A stretch of 64,000 nt of DNA from Patescibacteria group bacterium (GCA_028688515.1 JAQTXZ010000003.1:62001-126000), one strand, 5' to 3'. Positions 45,631 to 55,047 are shown, numbered from the stretch's first letter. The notes: generated by a model from the letters alone, not told the origin. Numbers and translations: made by a program.

Positions 45631-46149
45631 TTACGCGCCGAGTAGACGGAGCGCGAGGTCGTAGATGGGAATGACCGTGGCGTCGTCGCAGAGCTTGCCG
45701 GCGCGAGCCAGCGCGATCGCTCCGGACAATGACGAGTTCAGCGGCGCACACCCCTGTTGGGGCGCGCCCACCACATCCCACTCTGTCACGTAGAAGTACT
45801 GGATAGGCACGTTCACGACCGTGTAGCCGATCGTCCGCCCGCCGCACCGGATATCGAGGGCGCGGAACCCCAGCTTGGCGATGAGGTTCCGCTGAACGCA
45901 CTCTTCCGGTGTCTCGCCCTCCTTGATGTAGCCACCGACCGTCTTGATCAAACTGTCGCCAGTCTCGGGGCGGTGCTGCTCCAGCAGCACAAGTTCCGAT
46001 CTTTGCGGATCGTCAAAGTTGACCCTGTACGGAAGGACTACCACGGCCGGCGCGGTTCCGGCTTTGGTGTAAAGGTCGCCGTCGACGATCTCCCCCTTGG
46101 CCCACATGTATCTTGTCTTGAACAGATCGAATCCGATCGCCTTCGTCAT
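45631..46149 (-). CDS. NUDIX-fold protein with degenerate box
   Basis: 172 residues. The box region is GGYIKEGETPEECVQRNLIA followed by KLGF: Gly, first Glu and Arg are kept, but the REUxEE glutamates are replaced (RNLIAKLG), so metal binding and hydrolysis are doubtful. Start fixed by GGAGG. May be a sensor or binding protein. Confidence 0.75.
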   Translation of the reverse strand: MTKAIGFDLFKTRYMWAKGEIVDGDLYTKAGTAPAVVVLPYRVNFDDPQRSELVLLEQHRPETGDSLIKTVGGYIKEGETPEECVQRNLIAKLGFRALDIRCGGRTIGYTVVNVPIQYFYVTEWDVVGAPQQGCAPLNSSLSGAIALARAGKLCDDATVIPIYDLALRLLGA

Positions 46150-46230
46150 GCCAGCCTCCTTCGGCTTTTCGAGAACACAAAAAGTTTTGCATATTCAGTG
46201 CAAATAGTCAACCATGGCCCCTTTTTACAA

Positions 46231-46339
46231 AAAACTAGAAACTGGCCTTCGTCCTGAGCTCAGGCCGAGGGAAAACTAGAAAGAGTTCTTCGGTAACCAA
46301 ATCGCTCTTTCTAGTTTCTAGTTGCCAGTTTCTAGTTTA
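46231..46339. repeat. Palindromic repeat, ACTAGAAACTGG family, with nested palindrome
   Basis: Left arm AAACTAGAAACTGG is interrupted by CCTTCGTCCTGAGCTCAGG CCGAGGG, itself palindromic (CCTGAGCTCAGG), then AAAACTAGAAAGAG, centre TTCTTCGGTAACCAAATCG, right CTCTTTCTAGTTTCTAGTTG. Confidence 0.8.
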
Positions 46340-46606
46340 TTTAACCGGATCGATTCCTCCCCTACTCCACGGGTTGCAGCGCAGGATGCGCCAAATCGTC
46401 ATCGGCACGCCGCGGAAGACTCCGTATTTCATTATCGCTTCGTACCCGTATTGGCTGCACGTCGGATAATATCTGCAAGCGCCGACGCGCACATATTTGT
46501 GTAACGGGCCGTGATCGAGAGAGAGCGTGCGCTGGTACAACCAAATTAACCCACAAACTGTGCGGCGGGGCAATAAAACTAACAACTGACAACTTACAAG
46601 AGTCAT
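46337..46606 (-). CDS. yidD: Membrane protein insertion efficiency factor YidD
   Basis: 89 residues. Family core [32 protein letters not shown] and [14 protein letters not shown]. The ATG at 46606 is inside a palindromic repeat arm and overlaps the stop of the four-helix-bundle gene (ATGA); TTG codons further in are alternative starts. Normally adjacent to rnpA; here separated by an inserted gene. Confidence 0.88.
   Translation of the reverse strand: MTLVSCQLLVLLPRRTVCGLIWLYQRTLSLDHGPLHKYVRVGACRYYPTCSQYGYEAIMKYGVFRGVPMTIWRILRCNPWSRGGIDPVK
46578..46603. repeat. Half-palindrome arm, left of second four-helix-bundle gene
   Basis: ACTAACAACTGACAACTTAC then AAGAGT, the standard left arm of the dispersed family. 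Its partner lies at 47014-47038, 410 bases away, 24 of 25 matching. Confidence 0.88.
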
Positions 46607-46971
46607 TTAGTTTTTTCGTCCACTAAACCATTCACCAAGCCTTGAAGCATCTTGGATATTGTTGTCGATCTGAGTAACATTGATTGATAATCTGCGTCAA
46701 CAAAGTAGCCAAGTTGCAAACCCAATTTTAACATCGACCTTACTTCACCACATGAACCTTTGGCAATCAACAAATGATTAATAAAGGCGCGGTTAGAACT
46801 TCTCTCAAATCCCTCAGCAATATTGTTCATAATAGATACAGCCGCCCTCTGTATCTGATCCTTGTAACTAAAATCTTTGTTAAGTTTTAATCTAATGTAT
46901 ATTTCCAGTGCAAGCACATCCGCTTCTTGCCAAGCTTTCATATCCTCAAATCTTCGAAACAAGATCCCCAT
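46603..46971 (-). CDS. Four-helix-bundle protein (S23/IVP-like), inserted between yidD and rnpA
   Basis: 122 residues from [14 protein letters not shown]. Family pattern: [37 protein letters not shown] near 45, and [19 protein letters not shown] near 80. The gene fills the loop between two matching repeat arms, breaking the usual rnpA-yidD pair. An upstream in-frame Met at 46995 is possible. Confidence 0.88.
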   Translation of the reverse strand: MGILFRRFEDMKAWQEADVLALEIYIRLKLNKDFSYKDQIQRAAVSIMNNIAEGFERSSNRAFINHLLIAKGSCGEVRSMLKLGLQLGYFVDADYQSMLLRSTTISKMLQGLVNGLVDEKTK

Positions 46972-47013
46972 ACAAAATTTACAATTATAGGCCAATCAAC
47001 AAAATACTCATCA

Positions 47014-47038
47014 ACTCTTGTCAGTTGTCAGTTGTTAG
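47014..47038. repeat. Half-palindrome arm, right of second four-helix-bundle gene
   Basis: ACTCTTGTCAGTTGTCAGTT then GTTAG. It supplies the last codons and stop of rnpA (ANN-stop). Confidence 0.88.
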
Positions 47039-47498
47039 CCTTTGGCTTCACGAACCTCGCTCCTACCGCAACCTTCCCCTTCCCCATCTCTTTGCGGGCA
47101 CGCGGAGAAAGCTTAAGCGGTTTTTTCATTGTTTCCGGAATTTTGGAAAGCATATGCAAGACCTCATCTTTCATCGCCTGATAATCTGCCGTCAAAGTTT
47201 CGGGTTTAAGAATGAATAGAAGATGGTAACCGGGAGGAATTTGCGGCAAAAGCTCGTGCAAAGCGGAGCGAAAACGCCTTTTGGCCAAATTTCTCTTGAC
47301 CGCGCGCTTAAAAATCTTAGTCGAGATGATAAAACCGATTTTAGACGGCTGCAAACCCACCGTACCCCCCTTCGCAGTAGAAGCGGACGCGTCCAAACGC
47401 ACGCGTAATGTTGCAAAAAGACCAAAAACAGACCTGCCCTTGGTAGCCATTAGTGCAAAATCTTTGGTTTTTTTGAGACGGCTTTGTTTGGGCAGCAT
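47028..47498 (-). CDS. rnpA: Ribonuclease P protein component
   Basis: 156 residues, longer than the usual ~120 through a C-terminal extension rich in Lys (MKKPLKLSPRARKEMGKGK). Central signature RAVKRNLAKRRFRSAL near 65 and the start MLPKQSRLKKTKDFA. Binds RNase P RNA for 5' tRNA maturation. Downstream of rpmH as usual. Confidence 0.92.
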   Translation of the reverse strand: MLPKQSRLKKTKDFALMATKGRSVFGLFATLRVRLDASASTAKGGTVGLQPSKIGFIISTKIFKRAVKRNLAKRRFRSALHELLPQIPPGYHLLFILKPETLTADYQAMKDEVLHMLSKIPETMKKPLKLSPRARKEMGKGKVAVGARFVKPKANN

Positions 47499-47510
47499 AA
47501 AGACAGTCTA

Positions 47511-47590
47511 AACTGGAAACTAGAAACTGGAAAGAGCTACACGGTAACTAAATTGCTCTTTCTAGTTTCCAGTTTCTAGTTGCCAGTTAA
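47511..47590. repeat. Palindromic repeat, ACTGGAAACTAGAAACTGG family
   Basis: Left AACTGGAAACTAGAAACTGG AAAGAG, centre CTACACGGTAACTAAATTG, right CTCTTTCTAGTTTCCAGTTT. Between rnpA and rpmH. Confidence 0.85.
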
Positions 47591-47620
47591 AACGAAATCC
47601 CGCGCTAGGCGGGATCGTTT
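47591..47620 (-). terminator. rpmH terminator
   Basis: Minus strand GATCCCGC/GCGGGAT hairpin with CTA(GC) loop, then TTCGTTTT. Confidence 0.75.
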
Positions 47621-47770
47621 TTATCTTGCTCGTTTGACAACCAGCTTTTTACGGCCGGTTGCTCTGCGGCGGGAAAGTGTTTTTACTCCGCCTTTTGTTG
47701 CCATTCTAGCCCTAAAACCATGAACCTTCATGTGTCGGCGCTTTTTCGGCTGGTAAGTTCTCTTTGGCAT
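47621..47770 (-). CDS. rpmH: 50S ribosomal protein L34
   Basis: 49 residues: [19 protein letters not shown] then [29 protein letters not shown]. Complete. The -10 TATACT ends 9 bases before the ATG, so the mRNA has almost no leader and no Shine-Dalgarno sequence. Confidence 0.96.
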   Translation of the reverse strand: MPKRTYQPKKRRHMKVHGFRARMATKGGVKTLSRRRATGRKKLVVKRAR

Positions 47771-47779
47771 AATGGGCCC

Positions 47780-47808
47780 AGTATAATGATATTTGCCGTT
47801 CTTGGCAA
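47780..47808 (-). promoter_or_regulatory. rpmH promoter (leaderless)
   Basis: Minus strand TTGCCA (47808-47803), 17-base spacer, TATACT (47785-47780); ATG at 47770. Confidence 0.75.
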
Positions 47809-47813
47809 GGGCT

Positions 47814-48566
47814 TTACCTTACTTCGAACGTTACAGTTACATTGGCTGTCACATCTTGCGTGCCGGGTTCAATCGAAGGCGCAATTTCTGACCTGACAGA
47901 CGAGTCCATGGCCTTAGCCATCGTCAGATACGGCATCGGAACCGGGCTCCCACTGGTATACTCTGAGTAAGACACCACTCTGGCGACGTTCAAACCCAGT
48001 TTCTTGGCTAAAACATCAGCTTTTTGCTTGGCATCGTCGATAGCCTTATCCCTGGCTTGAGCCTGGAGAACCATGGGGTCATCTATCACGAACTGGACTC
48101 CGCCTATCTGATTGGCACCAAGTTCGCCGCCTTTTGAGACCACATCTCCAACTTTATCTAGATTTCTGACCTTGACCGTCACATTCTGAGAAACAGTGTA
48201 TCCGACAAGCTTCTGATGTCCATCTGACCAGTCGTATTTGGGATTTAGGTTATAATTGTCCGTTTGGATATCTTTTGTTTCAACTCCAAGATCCTTAACT
48301 GCTTTGATGATGGCGTTCATCTTGTCTGTATTCTTGGTTTGGATATCTTTTACGGTCGCTCCGTCCGTCACAACGCCCAATTGGACTTGAGCAATATCCG
48401 GCACTGCCGTAACTTTTCCCTGGCCTTCTATATTGATGGTATCGCGACCGGATTTGCCTATGTAATCATATTGCAACCACGCGTTCCTGGTTTCTACACC
48501 CAGAAAGACCGTCAAGACTATCGCCACCAGCAGCACGGAAATGGAAACTATCTTATTGTTTTGCAT
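47814..48566 (-). CDS. SIMPL domain (DUF541) protein
   Basis: 250 residues with an N-terminal membrane anchor or signal ([19 protein letters not shown]). SIMPL pattern: [49 protein letters not shown] near 180, and the end [11 protein letters not shown]. Extracytoplasmic; family role unclear (oxidative stress in some species). Confidence 0.88.
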   Translation of the reverse strand: MQNNKIVSISVLLVAIVLTVFLGVETRNAWLQYDYIGKSGRDTINIEGQGKVTAVPDIAQVQLGVVTDGATVKDIQTKNTDKMNAIIKAVKDLGVETKDIQTDNYNLNPKYDWSDGHQKLVGYTVSQNVTVKVRNLDKVGDVVSKGGELGANQIGGVQFVIDDPMVLQAQARDKAIDDAKQKADVLAKKLGLNVARVVSYSEYTSGSPVPMPYLTMAKAMDSSVRSEIAPSIEPGTQDVTANVTVTFEVR

Positions 48567-48579
48567 AAAATGAAAAAAA

Positions 48580-48870
48580 TTAGTTATTATCTATTTTATC
48601 TTTGGAGAGAAGTTTTTCCAGCGTCTTGGCAGTTCTGCTAAGCCTGATGCCTAACCATACTATAACAAAAGTAACGAGTATTGCATAACCGAACTTAGCC
48701 ACGAGCGTGTTCGTTGATCCAAATAGTTTATTAAACAAGGCCTGAATGGCGTCATTCCACGCAAGAGCGGCAACCAATGAAAAAGCCGCTGTCATTAACT
48801 CGTAGATTCTGCTCAAAACCATAAGCCTTAAACTTTTTTCCTTTTCACTGTTCGTTCTTGTGTCAGTCAT
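48580..48870 (-). CDS. DUF5654-like small membrane protein
   Basis: 96 residues from MTDTRTNSEKEKSLRL. Helix, then LMTAAFSLVAALAWNDAIQALFNKLFG and a second membrane segment FGYAILVTFVIVWLGIRLS. Matches DUF5654 as I know it from CPR and archaea. Downstream of it, the SIMPL gene follows after 13 bases. Confidence 0.7.
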   Translation of the reverse strand: MTDTRTNSEKEKSLRLMVLSRIYELMTAAFSLVAALAWNDAIQALFNKLFGSTNTLVAKFGYAILVTFVIVWLGIRLSRTAKTLEKLLSKDKIDNN

Positions 48871-49014
48871 AAATTTTTTAACGTAAACAATTTTTTGTTT
48901 ACATAATATTAACATGCAGTGCACAATCACAACAGTATAAAGCGGCCGATAATACCCTGTAAACACAGCTAAAACTAAAACTTAAGATCGCATCAATGCA
49001 AATATATCAACTAT

Positions 49015-49023
49015 TTATCCACA
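49015..49023 (+). promoter_or_regulatory. DnaA box at dnaA promoter
   Basis: Perfect TTATCCACA immediately upstream of the -35 sequence TTGACA (49027-49032), whose -10 is TGATAT (49050-49055). Suggests DnaA autoregulation. Confidence 0.75.
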
Positions 49024-49086
49024 TGTTTGACATGCTTGCGCGCGACTGTTGATATGTATGCAGATTTACGAATAACCGACCTTTCT

Positions 49087-50493
49087 ATGAACCCCAATGA
49101 AATTTGGCAAGCCGCGCTTGGAGAGCTGGAGCTCACGCTCTCTAAGGCCAATTTCACGACTTGGTTTAAAAACACTTTCATTACGTCTTTTGAGAACGCA
49201 AAAATCGTTATTGCGGTTCCAAACACGTTCACCAAGGCTTGGTTGGAAAAAAAATATCACGACTCCATAGTTAGGTCCTTACGCAATGCCACAAATAACG
49301 GCGTACGCGAGGTAACTTATCGTGTTGAAGTCAGAAACACATCGCCGATCGCAGGTTTTTCAACCGACGAACCAATGGAATCCAGTTACGCTGTTCCAAC
49401 TCTGGAAACCGGTCCCGAAATATCACCCGAAACAGACGGCGGCGGCTCTCAAAGCAAGATTGGATTAAATCCGCGCTATACATTTGAATCATTCGTGGTT
49501 GGAAAGACGAATGAAATGGCGCACGCCTCTGCTATGGCCGTGGCCGCCAACCCGGGCAAAACCTATAATCCCCTTTTTGTGTATGGCGGACCGGGCCTGG
49601 GCAAGACTCACCTTTTACAAGCCATAGGCCACCACGTAACCCGTAACAATCCGAATGCAAAGATCCTTTACGTGACTTGCGAGCGTTTTACCAACGACTT
49701 TATTCAATCAGTGCGCAGCGGACACGGTAAAGACTTTAAAGACACTTATCGTAACTTAGACATCTTATTACTGGATGACATTCAGTTCATCGCCGGCAAA
49801 GACAGTACGCAGGAGGAATTTTTTAATACATTCAACACATTGCATCAATTGGACAAACAAATTGTCATATCGTCTGACCGACCGGCCAAAGACATACCCG
49901 GACTCGAATCAAGAATCGTATCCAGGTTCGAATGGGGCATGAACGCGGACATTTCCAGCCCTGATTTTGAAACGCGCGTGGCTATTTTACAAGGCAAGAG
50001 CAATGAAAAGAATTACAAACTAAGCATGGACATTTTGCGCTACATCGCCGGCACAATCCAATCAAATGTCAGAGAGCTGGAAGGTGCCTTAAATAAGGTG
50101 ATCGCATACCACCAGTTCAAAAGCGCTGAACCGACAATGGAATCGGTTCAAAATCTCTTACAAAGCTTTGCGCCCAACGTACCAAAGCGCAACATCACAC
50201 CCCGCAAGCTGCTTGAGATTGTGATCGGCTATTACGACATCAAGATGGACGAGCTGCTGGGTAAAAGCCGCGAACAGCGTTTGGCCTTTCCGCGCCAAGT
50301 AGCTATGTTCTTATTGCGTGAAGAGGCAAAATGTTCTTTTCCGGCCATCGGCAAACATATTGGAAGCCGCGATCACACAACAGCGATGCATGCCTGCAGC
50401 AAAATCAATGATCTTTTGAAAAAAGATGAACAACTACAGCGCGACCTAAATCTAATGCGCGAGAAATTATACATGAATTCACAGGGTGGATAA
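49087..50493 (+). CDS. dnaA: Chromosomal replication initiator DnaA
   Basis: 468 residues from MNPNEIWQAALGELE. Domain I (1-80), linker, AAA+ core with Walker A GGPGLGKTH near 176 and Walker B LLLDDIQFI near 240, and domain IV with the DNA-binding signature SRDHTTAMHACSKI near 435. The shorter start is chosen because the longer frame enters the promoter. Opens oriC. Confidence 0.97.
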   Translation: MNPNEIWQAALGELELTLSKANFTTWFKNTFITSFENAKIVIAVPNTFTKAWLEKKYHDSIVRSLRNATNNGVREVTYRVEVRNTSPIAGFSTDEPMESSYAVPTLETGPEISPETDGGGSQSKIGLNPRYTFESFVVGKTNEMAHASAMAVAANPGKTYNPLFVYGGPGLGKTHLLQAIGHHVTRNNPNAKILYVTCERFTNDFIQSVRSGHGKDFKDTYRNLDILLLDDIQFIAGKDSTQEEFFNTFNTLHQLDKQIVISSDRPAKDIPGLESRIVSRFEWGMNADISSPDFETRVAILQGKSNEKNYKLSMDILRYIAGTIQSNVRELEGALNKVIAYHQFKSAEPTMESVQNLLQSFAPNVPKRNITPRKLLEIVIGYYDIKMDELLGKSREQRLAFPRQVAMFLLREEAKCSFPAIGKHIGSRDHTTAMHACSKINDLLKKDEQLQRDLNLMREKLYMNSQGG

Positions 50494-50720
50494 GCCTGTG
50501 GAACAAGGTGTGCAAAAACAGATGAAAGGTGTGGTATAAAATCCAACTACCAAATAGAGTCCCCGGTAATTAAATATTTATCCATATAAACCTCACATAC
50601 TTGTGGATGAAAACACGCCCAAGACAAGACAAGAAACACACTTTCCCACACTGTCCACATAGCTTATTACTACCACTATTTCTAAAAATTTATCACTTAA
50701 AGATATAAGCCGGGGGATAA
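50485..50720. other. Probable oriC between dnaA and dnaN
   Basis: DnaA-box-like sites: GGTGGATAA at 50485, TTATCCATA at 50578, TGTGGATGA at 50602, TTTCCCACA at 50642, CTGTCCACA at 50651. AT-rich stretch TTTCTAAAAATTTATCACTT near 50680 could be the unwinding element. Gene directions diverge here (rpmH-rnpA left, dnaA-dnaN right). Confidence 0.65.
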
Positions 50721-50749
50721 CAAGGAGATAACCAAAAAGAACCACCTAT

Positions 50750-51883
50750 ATGCAATTCTCATGCACTCAAGAAAACCTCGTACAAGGACTTTCGATAGTC
50801 AGTCACATAACCGGAAAAAACATCAATCTCCCGGTGTTGGGAAATGTTTTAATAAAAGCTGAAAAGAGCGGCATAAATTTTTATGCTACTAACTTGGAAA
50901 TTTCCATTGGATGTACAGTGCGAGGCAAGGTTGATGTTGAAGGTGAATATAGCGTGCCGGCAAAATTACTGTTTGATTATATTTCTTTGTTAGCTTCCGG
51001 TAAGGTGGAGTTTGAACTTAAGGACAATGGTTTGGAGGTTAGGTCAAATGGCCAAGATACTGTTTTAAGAGGTATGTTGGCCAGTGAGTTTCCTTTGTTG
51101 CCAAAACCGGCTAAAAACTCACTTTACCAACTAAATGCCAATGAGGTTAAGCAGGCAATCAATCAAGTTGTGTTTGCATCCTCTACATCAGAGTCGCGTC
51201 CTGAGTTGTCCGGCGTAGCATGCTTCTTTAACCCCGCTGGATTGACTGGTAAGATGGCAATGGTGGCAACAGACTCATATCGGCTGGCTGAAAGGATTGT
51301 GGGCTGCAAAGAGGCAAATAAGACCGCGACGATTATTGTGCCGGCGCGTGCCATGTCTGAGATCGGCCGCGTTCTCTCCGCCTACAAAGACGAGCTTGAA
51401 CCGCCGGAAAATGTCGGTTGGAGTATTAACGACAATCAATTAGTCGTTTCGTATGGAACGGTTGAGTTGACAACAAGGTTGATTGAAGCGAATTTTCCGG
51501 ATTATCAAAATATTATTCCTTCGAGTTTTAAAACAGAGGTTGTTTTGAGCCGGCAGGATCTTATGAAGGCGGTTAAAGCGGCGAGTTTGTTTTCACGTAA
51601 AGAGATTAATGATGTGCATCTTAGTTTTGCGCCGGAAAAAGGCGAATGTACCATAGAATCTTCCGACGAAGGCACTGGCAAGACAAAAACCGTGATCAGC
51701 GGTTCTATTACGGGAGATGAAAATCAAGTTGTTTTAAACTTTAAATATTTATTTGACGGCTTGAACTCGCTGGGATCGGATAAAATCACGCTTTCAGTCA
51801 TCAGCCCAATGTCCCCTGTCTTGGCGCTGCCGATAGAAGAGAATAAAAATTACCGATACCTTGTCATGCCTATAAGGCAGTAA
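50750..51883 (+). CDS. dnaN: DNA polymerase III beta clamp
   Basis: 377 residues. Three clamp domains: MQFSCTQENLVQGLSIVSHI at the start, SSTSESRPELSGVACFF near 141, and the C-terminal YRYLVMPIRQ with the MPxR end that lines the partner-binding pocket. Directly downstream of oriC; codon use is T-rich compared with dnaA. Confidence 0.97.
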   Translation: MQFSCTQENLVQGLSIVSHITGKNINLPVLGNVLIKAEKSGINFYATNLEISIGCTVRGKVDVEGEYSVPAKLLFDYISLLASGKVEFELKDNGLEVRSNGQDTVLRGMLASEFPLLPKPAKNSLYQLNANEVKQAINQVVFASSTSESRPELSGVACFFNPAGLTGKMAMVATDSYRLAERIVGCKEANKTATIIVPARAMSEIGRVLSAYKDELEPPENVGWSINDNQLVVSYGTVELTTRLIEANFPDYQNIIPSSFKTEVVLSRQDLMKAVKAASLFSRKEINDVHLSFAPEKGECTIESSDEGTGKTKTVISGSITGDENQVVLNFKYLFDGLNSLGSDKITLSVISPMSPVLALPIEENKNYRYLVMPIRQ

Positions 51884-51885
51884 AG

Positions 51886-52004
51886 ACTAGAAACTGAAAA
51901 CTAGAAACTGGAAAGAGTAGAATAGTAAAAAAGAGTTGATATGGGTCAACTCTTTTTGTAAATCAAAACTCTTTCCAGTTTCTAGTTTCCGGTTTCCAGT
52001 TTAA
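51886..52004. repeat. Palindromic repeat, ACTAGAAACTGG family, with inserted terminator
   Basis: Left ACTAGAAACTGAAAACTAGA, AACTGGAAAGAG; centre holds AAGAGTTGA/TCAACTCTT plus TTTTTG, a plus-strand terminator suited to dnaN; right CTCTTTCCAGTTTCTAGTTT. Confidence 0.82.
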
Positions 52005-55000
52005 GTAATATATCCGCATCAACCAGCGAGTCCTTATTAGTGGTGATGAGATTGATGTCTTGAGATGAGAATTTGGAATATCCCTGTCTTTCCACGGTGA
52101 TGTAGAAAGTATTTTTATCGGCAAAAAATCCGTAGCGTCCTTTGACATCAGTGATTTGTGTTTCTAAAAGTTTATTGAATTTGCGGTCAAAGATACGTAC
52201 TATTGCGTTCTTGATCGGTTGTTTTGTTTTGTTATCCAGAACTCTGCCCCAAGGCTTTGCTTTTGCGGGCAGCGCGAGGCGTCTGAACAAAAGATAAAAG
52301 GCAATCTGCACAATAAGCAGCACGGCGATGATCCAAGATGGTGAGATGATAAGCGCTGCGAGTGAAATAATCGATCCTGATAGTGCGATAAGATGTTGTA
52401 GTTTACGGAGTACTGAAATATAGATGACTCTCTTTGGGGTTTCGACGTTGGCCGTCGGATCCATTGCTATGTTGTATGCGATTACAGCATCTTCCCGCTC
52501 AGCGACGATTACCTCTCCGTGGTACAGGTTTGTATATTGTCCGTCATCCTGAGCGTCGGCTAGATATTGGGTTGGGAAAGTGAATCCCGGCTTTGTAATT
52601 TCCAAAAGATACTCGCCTTGCTGCGGGTAAAAAACGTAGCGGCCGAATTTGTCGCTGACACGCGTTTGAACGATTAGCCGGCTTTCGCTATGGATAAGTC
52701 GCACGACGGCAAATTCAACGGGTTGTTTGGAGAGTGAATTATAAATGATGCCCCAGCGTCTTTTTTTACGCCTGGCAAAAAGCAGAATCGGTTGCGTAAA
52801 AAGAAATTGCAAATATGAAAGCAAGTTAATGAGCGGAAGTGCACCGGCAGTGTTTAGAATTGAAATGGTTAAGAGAGTCGGGGCCGCATAGTCATCAACC
52901 GCGTTTACCAACTCTGGTTGTCTTAAGATTGATTTAACGATAACAGCCGCATAAGCCGCCTGTTCCGGTAGGTTTTCTACAAAAGGGAAAGTTGACGTCG
53001 CTGCAATAGGCGGCGGTATGCGAATCAATGGTACGTTGTTTCCAAATACATTATTGGTTATGCTGATGTATGGCGTGTATGCGCGCATGTATCCGTTTTT
53101 TTCAACTTCCGCGTAATACTGACCATTGGGAACAATAAACGAGTAGTGCCCGGTTTTGTTGGAAATGGTTGGGTTGTATTGTCCGTATGCGGTTGCGTTC
53201 CAAGGGATCCAGTTGCCGTTTTGATTTTGATAAAGCGTTATGATGCTGTTTGGCACGCTGATTGGCAGGCCTTGAATAAATTGTTCTTCAAAAACTTGGC
53301 CTTGAGGGATAACGGCAAAGTAATCCACGGAACTTCCGATTGTTCCGTTTTGGAAGTTAACAAGAATATTTACAATAAAACCCTGATCTTCCGGTGATAA
53401 AAATGTGCCGGTATAAGCCGTTCCATCGTCGTTGAGAGCTAGGGAATAAGTATGATTACCGATGGTCATGATGCCGGATTGCGCTGTTGACCCCAGGTTT
53501 GAAGTTGGCACATACACAAGCACAGATGTTTCGCCGAGCACGCCAAAGTAACCGTTTGCGTTAGGCTGTAACACAACTGTCCCATTGGATGCAAAATATA
53601 ATGGATGGATGGCAGCTTGTCCGGGAATACCGGGTTGAGTTGATGTGGGAATCACTCCGCCTGTCGGTGGAACTACAGGCGGGATGGGCGGCACTGGAGG
53701 AGTTGGTGGAATTGGCGGTATTGGAGGAATGGGAGGAATTGGAGGCGTGGTCGTTGGTGGCTGAACAGGTAAAGTCCCGGATGGCGTCGCGCTGGCCAGA
53801 GCGCCGGACGAATAATTGCTATTGTAATCAAACGAGTAGGCGCCATAAAAATAAGTCGTTCCATTGACGAGTCCGGTATCTAAAAAAGTAGTGGCGGAGC
53901 CGTTGTAAACCAAGATGCCGTCTTGTGGTCCGGTTGGGTATGCGCCGAGCGTGCGAACCAGGCGCGTACCGGCAAAATCAGGTTCGGGCGGAGTGTCCCA
54001 AGTCAGCAAAACCATGGTATTGCCGGGGGTGGCATTCAAGGTGACGTTTGTCGGCGGTGTCGTATCTGCGCCAGTTCTAAAACTTTTGATGGTTGATGTT
54101 GCGCTTTGGTTGTATTGGTCTTGAGAAATGACTTGGTAGTAGTAGATTGTGTTTTGCGAAAGACCAACCAAACTGATTGAATGATTTAGGACAGAACCGA
54201 CCAAATAGTTCCACGATCCAAAGTTTTGAGTTGTGCCATATTCGATCTTTGATGTTGCGACATGATTTGTATCCCAAACAACAACAGCTGATGTGTCGGT
54301 GATGGAGGTGCTGGTTACGTTGGAGATGAGCAGCGGTTCGGTAACAGTGGTTGTGAAAGTGTAATCAGAGCTGTTGGAAGAATTATTGTATTGATCGTGC
54401 GAGGTTACTATGAAGTGATAGGTTGTGTTGGGCGATAGCCCGCTTAAATCAAGTCCGTGCGAAAGGATGAGAGAGCTGTTCGTTATGGATTGACCGTATC
54501 CACCGGTCGTGCCGTAAGCAACATATGATGTTGCCGGCTCGTTGGTATCCCAGGTTATTCTGGCCGATGTTTCTGTAATATCAATCGCTTGTACGTTGGT
54601 AATAATCGGCGGCGACGTATCCCCTCCTCCACTCGGCGGCGGCGCAACTGCTGTAACGCTTAAATTTATTGTATTGGATAGCTCGCTTAGAGTTGAGCTC
54701 CAAATATTTATAGAGCGCGTTCCTGCGGTTGTAAGATCTGATGCTGGAATTTGCGCGGTCATTTCTGTTGAGCTGACAAACGTCGTGGTTCGATCGCTGC
54801 CATCCAGACGCACGACCGATAGCGCGTCAAAGCCGGCGCCTGTGACCGTCAGTGTAAAAGCTGATGAGTTTTGAACAACGGAGTTTGGATTGATGCTTGA
54901 AAGCGTGAATGCAGTTTCGACTGTGGCCGTGACATCAACGTATTCTGTTAATGTTTGTGCGAGGCAGTGGGAAAAAGACGACAAAAAAACGGCCAAAGAA

Positions 55001-55047
55001 AGCACGGCTCCGTAGACGAATTTATATTTGATTGACCCTGCTGGCAT
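51982..55047 (-). CDS. Large surface protein: TIG, fibronectin-III repeats, Pro-rich linker, membrane segments
   Basis: 1021 residues. Signal peptide (1-31). IPT/TIG-like domain (~50-130). Two clear FN3 repeats (~150-325: SARITWDTNEPATSYVAYG, SAVVVWDTNHVATSKIEYG) and a third (~330-420). PPIPPI repeats (~430-470). Strand-rich region, hydrophobic segment near 740, carboxypeptidase-regulatory-like domain (~790-860), membrane pair (~905-950), then a second such domain. The C-terminal domain lies on the cytoplasmic or outer side, unclear. Coupled to the upstream gene; its 3' end lies in repeat DNA. Probably adhesin or envelope scaffold. Confidence 0.82.
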   Translation of the reverse strand: MPAGSIKYKFVYGAVLSLAVFLSSFSHCLAQTLTEYVDVTATVETAFTLSSINPNSVVQNSSAFTLTVTGAGFDALSVVRLDGSDRTTTFVSSTEMTAQIPASDLTTAGTRSINIWSSTLSELSNTINLSVTAVAPPPSGGGDTSPPIITNVQAIDITETSARITWDTNEPATSYVAYGTTGGYGQSITNSSLILSHGLDLSGLSPNTTYHFIVTSHDQYNNSSNSSDYTFTTTVTEPLLISNVTSTSITDTSAVVVWDTNHVATSKIEYGTTQNFGSWNYLVGSVLNHSISLVGLSQNTIYYYQVISQDQYNQSATSTIKSFRTGADTTPPTNVTLNATPGNTMVLLTWDTPPEPDFAGTRLVRTLGAYPTGPQDGILVYNGSATTFLDTGLVNGTTYFYGAYSFDYNSNYSSGALASATPSGTLPVQPPTTTPPIPPIPPIPPIPPTPPVPPIPPVVPPTGGVIPTSTQPGIPGQAAIHPLYFASNGTVVLQPNANGYFGVLGETSVLVYVPTSNLGSTAQSGIMTIGNHTYSLALNDDGTAYTGTFLSPEDQGFIVNILVNFQNGTIGSSVDYFAVIPQGQVFEEQFIQGLPISVPNSIITLYQNQNGNWIPWNATAYGQYNPTISNKTGHYSFIVPNGQYYAEVEKNGYMRAYTPYISITNNVFGNNVPLIRIPPPIAATSTFPFVENLPEQAAYAAVIVKSILRQPELVNAVDDYAAPTLLTISILNTAGALPLINLLSYLQFLFTQPILLFARRKKRRWGIIYNSLSKQPVEFAVVRLIHSESRLIVQTRVSDKFGRYVFYPQQGEYLLEITKPGFTFPTQYLADAQDDGQYTNLYHGEVIVAEREDAVIAYNIAMDPTANVETPKRVIYISVLRKLQHLIALSGSIISLAALIISPSWIIAVLLIVQIAFYLLFRRLALPAKAKPWGRVLDNKTKQPIKNAIVRIFDRKFNKLLETQITDVKGRYGFFADKNTFYITVERQGYSKFSSQDINLITTNKDSLVDADILLKLETGN

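Noticed and set aside
53589-53867. A 92-residue plus-strand frame rich in Glu and Leu
   Set aside because: It is the antisense reading of the PPIPPI-repeat linker of the large surface protein.
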